NCBI RefSeq assembly: GCF_001523745.2
Contig: NZ_CP013386.1
Location: 1,302,001 to 1,366,000 of the forward strand
Direction: 5' to 3'
Source of the DNA: Burkholderia mayonis
GTDB taxonomy: Bacteria > Pseudomonadota > Gammaproteobacteria > Burkholderiales > Burkholderiaceae
DNA: 64,000 nt
The notes below the pieces were generated by a model, which worked only from the letters and a program-made list of their open reading frames with translations, was not told the DNA's origin and did no database searches. Below, in pieces: positions 58,908-64,000 of this stretch. Both the position numbers and the translations under genes were made by a program. Numbering within the stretch: position 1 is the first letter of the stretch; each line of letters begins with the position of its first letter.

Positions 58908-61414
58908 ATCTCTCCCGTTACGGTTTGTGATGGCGATGTCTCGGATCCGCGACCGAGATCCTCCGGTTCCCCAATGGGCAGGCTGCAGTGGAACGTCGCG
59001 CCCGACACGAAGCCGTCCGGCTCGACGTTGTTGACCACCCACAGACGCCCGCGATGCGATTCGATGATCGAGCGGCAGATATTGAGCCCCATGCCCATCC
59101 CGTCCGATTTCGTGCTGTAGAACGGTTCGAACAGGCGTTCGGCCGTCGCCTCGTCGACGCCCGGACCCTGGTCGATCACGCGGATGTCGACGAAGCCCGA
59201 TTCGAGGTCGGCGACGACGCGAATCACGCCGTTCTCCGCCTGGGGCCGCGCTTCCTGCATCGCCTCGGCTGCGTTCTTCATCAGGTTCACGAGCACCTGC
59301 TCGATCAACACGGGGTCGACATAAATAATAGGCATTCTTGCGCGGATTTCGGTGACGATCCGAATCCGGCGCTTTCTCGCCTCGATTTCGGCCAGGCCGA
59401 CCGCGTCGGCGACGATGTCGGCGACGCGCGACGGTTGCCGCTTCGGCTCGCTGCGTTTCACGAACTCGCGGATCCGCTTGACGATCATCCCGGCCCGCAG
59501 CGCCTGCTGTGCGGTCTTCTCGAGCGCGGGCTGCAACGTCTCGGGCGTCGAGCGGCCGCTCTTCACGAGCGCGAGCGTGCCGGAGCAATAGTTGTTGATC
59601 GCGGCGAGCGGCTGGTTCAGCTCGTGCGCGATCGACGACGCCATCTCGCCCATCGTCATCAGCCGGCTCGTGAACTGCAGCTTCTCCTCCTGCTGGTGCG
59701 CGAGCTCCTGCGCCTTTTTGCGCGTCGTGATGTCGGTCGCGATCTGCATCTGCGCGAGGTGGCCGTCCACCCACTGGATGTACTGGCGGCGCACCTCGAA
59801 CCACTTCTGGATGCTCTCGACGTATACCTCCTGCGCGTCCGCCGTGCTCTCGGTGAGCGCGGCGGCGGGCAGGCCCGCATACGCGTCGACCATGTCGATC
59901 GAGTCCGACGACGCCTGCGCGCTGTCGAAGCCGCCGCCCGACAGCTCGAGATGGCCGTCCGGGCGGATGCCGAACAGATGCCGGTAGTAGCGGTTCGCGA
60001 ACAGGAGCTCGGCTTCGTCGGCGGCGAGCACCGATACCGCCGCGTCGAGGCTCTCGAGCACCGTCGTGAAGCGTTCGTGCGCGGCGGCGAGCTCTTCGCG
60101 CGCGCGCTTCGGCTCGGTGATGTCCGTCATCGACGACATCCAGCCCGTCTGCCGGCCGGAGCTGTCGATGAGCGGCGACACGTAGAGGCGCGCATGGAAC
60201 AGCGATCCGTCCTTGCGGCGCACGCGCAGCTCGAAGCCGGACGAAGGCGCCTTGCCGCGCAGCGTCATGTCGAGCTGGCGCTGCATTTCGGGGTACGCGT
60301 CGCGCGGCCAGTACGGAAACGGCGCGGTCTTGCCGACGAGGTCGCTCTCGTCCCAGCCCGTCATCCGGCAGAACGCCGGGTTCACGTGCGTGATGCGGCC
60401 GTGCATGTCGAGCACGCGCATGCCGATCAGCACCGAATTCTCCATCGCGCGGCGAAAGAACGCCTCCGCGTACAGCGCCTGCTGCGCCTCGAAGCGCTGG
60501 CGCGTGTGCTTCCACAGGCTCCAGAGGCTCCACAGCACGAAGCACGACAGGCCGGCGACGAGCCACACGAGCGTGTTGTTGGTCAGGTTCGTCGTCTGCG
60601 GGTACGCGTAGACGCGCACCGTGAGGCCCTGGCCGGGCGGATCGAGCGGCAGGTCGTAGTGTGCGTCGCGCGGCAGCCGCGGGCGCGACGATGTCGACGC
60701 GAGCTCGCGATTGTTCGCGTCGGTGATCGAGATCTTGTACTTCGCGGACAGCTCGGGCGGAATGTCGTGCTTCAGGATCCCTTCGACCGAGAACACCGCG
60801 GCGATCGAGCCCAAGTACTCGCGGTCGCGGATGACGGGCGTCTGCAGCGTCAGGTAGCCGTTGCCGAAGTCGTCGTAGACGAGCGGCGAGTAGGTCTGCC
60901 GGCGCGTGTTGCGCGCTTCGCCGAATGCGCCGCGCACGACTTCGTCCATCTGCGCGTCGTTCGGCTTCGCGAGCCGCTGGCCGAGCACCGGCAGCTGCAT
61001 CGTCGGCCATCGCTTCGTGCCGGGCGTCGTGTACCAGTTCAGATAGAGGATTTCGGGGTGCGCCTGCATCACGTCGCCGACCGTGGTCTGGAACGCGTGT
61101 TCGTCGATGCGTCCCGCGGCGACGTCGCGCGCGAACGCTTGCAACTGCTCCTGCGCGCCCGTCATCGACAGCCGGATCTGCTGCTGCGCCCACGCGACGT
61201 TGCGAAACAGCGTGTCTTCCTGCTGCTGCTGTTCGCGGCGGTTGAGACTCCACAAGATGAGGCTCATCACCACGAGAAAGACGAGGATCGAGAGGAGGGG
61301 CGTCAGCAGGTAAGAGTTGGACCACCACGGTCCGTGGTGCCAGCGGGACGGCTGCGATTCCGTCGGCGAGCCCGACGGTCGCGCCGAGCGTGCGAAAAGC
61401 CGATCGGTCAACAT
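58904..61414 (-). CDS. membrane PAS-domain sensor histidine kinase, FixL-like
   Basis: An 836-residue kinase. A membrane segment at about 36-56 and a second near 280-302 enclose a ~220-residue extracytoplasmic sensor domain. Two PAS domains follow (ENSVLIGMRVLDMHGRITHV and a second), then HisKA with MASSIAHELNQPLAAI and an ATPase domain (NLMKNAAEAM, DQGPGVDEATAERLFEPF, GMGMGLNICRS). The first PAS domain lacks an obvious RxxH-type heme-ligand motif, so oxygen sensing by heme is not supported. ATG 61414 is chosen; the frame opens at 61504. It is divergent from aceE. Confidence 0.9.
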   Translation of the reverse strand: MLTDRLFARSARPSGSPTESQPSRWHHGPWWSNSYLLTPLLSILVFLVVMSLILWSLNRREQQQQEDTLFRNVAWAQQQIRLSMTGAQEQLQAFARDVAAGRIDEHAFQTTVGDVMQAHPEILYLNWYTTPGTKRWPTMQLPVLGQRLAKPNDAQMDEVVRGAFGEARNTRRQTYSPLVYDDFGNGYLTLQTPVIRDREYLGSIAAVFSVEGILKHDIPPELSAKYKISITDANNRELASTSSRPRLPRDAHYDLPLDPPGQGLTVRVYAYPQTTNLTNNTLVWLVAGLSCFVLWSLWSLWKHTRQRFEAQQALYAEAFFRRAMENSVLIGMRVLDMHGRITHVNPAFCRMTGWDESDLVGKTAPFPYWPRDAYPEMQRQLDMTLRGKAPSSGFELRVRRKDGSLFHARLYVSPLIDSSGRQTGWMSSMTDITEPKRAREELAAAHERFTTVLESLDAAVSVLAADEAELLFANRYYRHLFGIRPDGHLELSGGGFDSAQASSDSIDMVDAYAGLPAAALTESTADAQEVYVESIQKWFEVRRQYIQWVDGHLAQMQIATDITTRKKAQELAHQQEEKLQFTSRLMTMGEMASSIAHELNQPLAAINNYCSGTLALVKSGRSTPETLQPALEKTAQQALRAGMIVKRIREFVKRSEPKRQPSRVADIVADAVGLAEIEARKRRIRIVTEIRARMPIIYVDPVLIEQVLVNLMKNAAEAMQEARPQAENGVIRVVADLESGFVDIRVIDQGPGVDEATAERLFEPFYSTKSDGMGMGLNICRSIIESHRGRLWVVNNVEPDGFVSGATFHCSLPIGEPEDLGRGSETSPSQTVTGEI

Positions 61415-61576
61415 GGCAGGATTGTAGCTCAGCGCGTCATGCACAAAAGGCGTACAAGAAAGATTGAACCGAAAGCGGAATTGTCGATACATGATGTGCC
61501 GCAAACGCTGGCCAGATGGATGCGGCGCAGCAATATTTCATATTGCGAGAAATGATCTCATCATTCGAAAATTTTG

Positions 61577-61606
61577 TTGCGCGTTGCGTTCGACGCTCTT
61601 TACAAT
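61577..61606 (+). promoter_or_regulatory. probable sigma-70 promoter of aceE
   Basis: TTGCGC (61577-61582), 18 bases, TACAAT (61601-61606). It would start transcription near 61613, giving a leader of about 75 bases. The region between the divergent starts has no other clear site. Confidence 0.6.
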
Positions 61607-61687
61607 CCGCGGGAGCTTGTTGCAGCTGGCGGCATGCGTCGTCGCTCGAAGGCCATCTTCATATTCCAGGACACCCAGGAGACGAGA

Positions 61688-64000
61688 ATGTCCGCTGTAC
61701 CTAACGAAGTGATGAAGTACGTCGCGGCTGAACGCGACGACGACGCGCAGGAAACCGTCGAATGGCTCGAAGCACTCGACGGCGTGATCTCCTCCGTCGG
61801 TCCCGGCCGCGCGCACTACCTGATCGAGAAGCAGATCGAATTCGCGCGGATGCACGGCGAACACCTGCCGTTCTCCGCGAACACCCCGTACATCAACACG
61901 ATTCCCGTCGAAGCCCAGGCCAAGATTCCGGGCGACCAGGACATCGAGCACCGGATCCGCTCGTACACGCGCTGGAACGCGATCGCGATGGTGTTGCGCG
62001 CGGGCAAGGACACGAACGTCGGCGGTCACATCGCGTCGTTCGCGTCGGCCGCGACGCTGTACGACGTCGGCTACAACCACTTCTGGCACGCGCCGTCCGC
62101 CGAGCACGGCGGCGATCTCGTGTTCGTGCAGGGCCACTCGTCGCCGGGTGTCTACTCGCGCGCGTTCCTGCTCGGCCGCCTGTCGGAAGACCAGCTCGAC
62201 AACTTCCGCCAGGAAGTCGGCGGCAACGGCATCTCGTCGTACCCGCACCCGTGGCTGATGCCGGATTTCTGGCAGTTTCCGACCGTGTCGATGGGGCTCG
62301 GCCCGATCATGGCGATCTACCAGGCGCGCTTCATGAAGTACCTGCAGTCGCGCGGGATCGTGACGACGGAAGGCCGCAAGGTCTGGGCGTTCCTCGGCGA
62401 CGGCGAGACGGACGAGCCGGAATCGCTCGGCGCGATCGGCATGGCGAGCCGCGAGAAGCTCGACAACCTCGTGTTCGTGATCAACTGCAACTTGCAGCGT
62501 CTCGACGGCCCGGTGCGCGGCAACGGCAAGATCATCCAGGAGCTGGAATCGGAATTCCGCGGCGCGGGCTGGAATGTGATCAAGGTGATCTGGGGCAGCC
62601 GTTGGGATGCGCTCTTCGCGCGCGACAAGACGGGCGCGCTGATGCGCCGGATGATGGAAGCCGTCGACGGCGAGTACCAGACGTACAAGTCGGAGTCGGG
62701 CGCGTACGTGCGCGAGCACTTCTTCAACACGCCTGAGCTGAAGGCGCTCGTCGCCGACTGGTCCGACGACGACATCTGGAACCTGAACCGCGGCGGCCAC
62801 GATCCGCACAAGATCTACGCGGCGTTCCATCAGGCGAGCAATTCGAAGGGCGCGCCGACGGTGATCCTCGCGAAGACGATCAAGGGCTACGGGATGGGCG
62901 AAGCCGGCCAGGCGATGAACATCACGCACCAGCAGAAGAAGCTGCCCGTCGAGCAACTGAAGAAGTTCCGCGACCAGTTCCGCCTGCCGATCGCCGACGA
63001 CGTGATCGCCGACGTGCCATACCTGAAGTTCGAGGAAGGCTCGAAGGAACTCGAATACATGCGCGCGCACCGCCAGGCGCTCGGTGGCTATCTGCCGCAG
63101 CGCCGCCAGAAGGCGGAATCGCTGCCGGTGCCGCCGCTCGAGGCGTTCGAGCCGCTCCTGAAGGGCACGGGCGAGGGCCGCGAGATCTCAACGACGATGG
63201 CGTTCGTGCGGATCCTGAACATCCTGCTGAAGGACAAGGCGCTCGGCAAGCGCGTCGTGCCGATCGTGCCCGACGAGTCGCGTACGTTCGGCATGGAGGG
63301 CCTCTTCCGCCAGATCGGCATCTGGAACCAGGAAGGCCAGAAGTACGTGCCGGAAGATTCCGATCAGTTGATGTTCTACAAGGAATCGGAAACCGGCCAG
63401 ATCCTGCAGGAAGGCATCAACGAAGCGGGCGGCATGTGCGACTGGATCGCGGCGGCGACGTCGTACTCGACGCACGGCGAGATCATGGTGCCGTTCTACA
63501 TCTTCTATTCGATGTTCGGCTTCCAGCGGATCGGCGATCTGGCGTGGGCGGCGGGCGACATGCGCTCGCGCGGCTTCCTGCTCGGCGGCACTGCGGGCCG
63601 CACGACGCTCAACGGCGAAGGCCTGCAGCACGAAGACGGCCATTCGCTGATGTGGGCGGCGTCGGTGCCGAACTGCGTGAGCTACGACCCGACGTTCGGC
63701 TACGAGCTTGCCGTCATCATGCAGGACGGCCTGCGCCGGATGGTGCAGGAGCAGGAGGACGTGTACTACTACGTCACGGTGATGAACGAGAACTACGAGC
63801 ACCCGGCGATCCCGCAGGGCGAGCACGTTGCGGCCGACATCGTGAAAGGCATGTACCAGTTCAAGAAGGCCGACGCCGACAAGAAGGCGCCGCGCGTGCA
63901 ACTGCTCGGCGCGGGCACGATCTTCAACGAAGTGATCGCCGCCGCCGACCTGCTGAAGAACGACTGGGGCGTCGCGGCCGACCTCTGGAGCGTCCCGAGC
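61688..64000 (+). CDS. aceE: pyruvate dehydrogenase E1 component, 3' end outside the window
   Basis: The thiamine-diphosphate E1 subunit that decarboxylates pyruvate and passes the acetyl group to E2. 771 codons are present of a usual ~890-900, with no stop before the window ends. The thiamine-diphosphate motif is FLGDGETDEPES followed by NLVFVINCNLQRLDGP. THQQKKL and the later GLQHEDGHSLMWA are also homodimeric E1 marks. GGAGACGAGA precedes ATG 61688. The rest of the pdh operon should lie beyond the window. Confidence 0.98.
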   Translation, partial: MSAVPNEVMKYVAAERDDDAQETVEWLEALDGVISSVGPGRAHYLIEKQIEFARMHGEHLPFSANTPYINTIPVEAQAKIPGDQDIEHRIRSYTRWNAIAMVLRAGKDTNVGGHIASFASAATLYDVGYNHFWHAPSAEHGGDLVFVQGHSSPGVYSRAFLLGRLSEDQLDNFRQEVGGNGISSYPHPWLMPDFWQFPTVSMGLGPIMAIYQARFMKYLQSRGIVTTEGRKVWAFLGDGETDEPESLGAIGMASREKLDNLVFVINCNLQRLDGPVRGNGKIIQELESEFRGAGWNVIKVIWGSRWDALFARDKTGALMRRMMEAVDGEYQTYKSESGAYVREHFFNTPELKALVADWSDDDIWNLNRGGHDPHKIYAAFHQASNSKGAPTVILAKTIKGYGMGEAGQAMNITHQQKKLPVEQLKKFRDQFRLPIADDVIADVPYLKFEEGSKELEYMRAHRQALGGYLPQRRQKAESLPVPPLEAFEPLLKGTGEGREISTTMAFVRILNILLKDKALGKRVVPIVPDESRTFGMEGLFRQIGIWNQEGQKYVPEDSDQLMFYKESETGQILQEGINEAGGMCDWIAAATSYSTHGEIMVPFYIFYSMFGFQRIGDLAWAAGDMRSRGFLLGGTAGRTTLNGEGLQHEDGHSLMWAASVPNCVSYDPTFGYELAVIMQDGLRRMVQEQEDVYYYVTVMNENYEHPAIPQGEHVAADIVKGMYQFKKADADKKAPRVQLLGAGTIFNEVIAAADLLKNDWGVAADLWSVPS

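Overview
The window is high-GC beta-proteobacterial chromosome, most like Burkholderia and probably the B. pseudomallei group. The reasons are strong GC bias at third codon positions, a hut cluster of the formiminoglutamate-deiminase type, and the neighbourhood glnA-ntrBC, narK1K2GHJI-narXL and aceE. Species cannot be fixed from the sequence alone. It is core metabolic chromosome with one small accessory scar at about 12.9-16.2 kb.

Region by region. (1) 1-7.9 kb: histidine utilisation, hutH (5' end outside the window)-hutC-hutU-hutD-hutI-hutF-hutG, all on the + strand. It takes histidine to glutamate through urocanate, imidazolonepropionate, formiminoglutamate and N-formylglutamate. (2) 7.9-12.8 kb: a 1 kb non-coding leader with several palindromes, then a polyamine catabolic set (puuD-like hydrolase, puuA-like glutamylpolyamine synthetase, spuC-like aminotransferase) and a terminator. 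(3) 12.9-16.2 kb: a decayed, AT-richer insertion. It holds a tyrosine-recombinase C-terminal remnant, a nucleotide-cyclase-like hypothetical gene split by an IS5-type element (6 bp target duplication, reading frame restored when the element is removed) and an IS21-type terminus with an istB fragment. It abuts tRNA-Val(CAC). (4) 16.5-22.4 kb: a LysR regulator divergent from an acyl-CoA dehydrogenase/CoA-transferase/MFS transporter set. The CoA-transferase carries an in-frame 9 bp tandem repeat. (5) 22.8-33.8 kb: housekeeping genes yggX, argA and hrpA (divergent starts only 23 bp apart), a YncE-like propeller protein, a sterol-desaturase-family hydroxylase, an EI24/CysZ-like membrane protein, a CinA-like protein and a rhodanese.

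(6) 33.8-38.5 kb: nitrogen control. glnA lies behind NtrC-type sites and a sigma-54 promoter and is followed by two strong terminators, then ntrB-ntrC. (7) 38.6-52.5 kb: xth, then on the - strand the dissimilatory nitrate system (narK1, narK2, narGHJI, narX, narL). The narK1 and narG upstream regions share three motifs in the same order. (8) 52.5-64 kb: tRNA-fMet, dinB with a LexA box, prlC, folD, a FixL/FixJ-like two-component pair, and divergently aceE, which runs off the end of the window.

Most genes work as nitrogen and carbon modules: histidine and polyamine breakdown yields glutamate and ammonia, glnA/ntrBC senses and assimilates nitrogen, and narXL with narK/G/H/J/I supports nitrate respiration. 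The most unusual items are the split cyclase-like gene, the repeat-bearing CoA-transferase, the apparently leaderless bidirectional argA/hrpA promoter and the shared nar promoter architecture.
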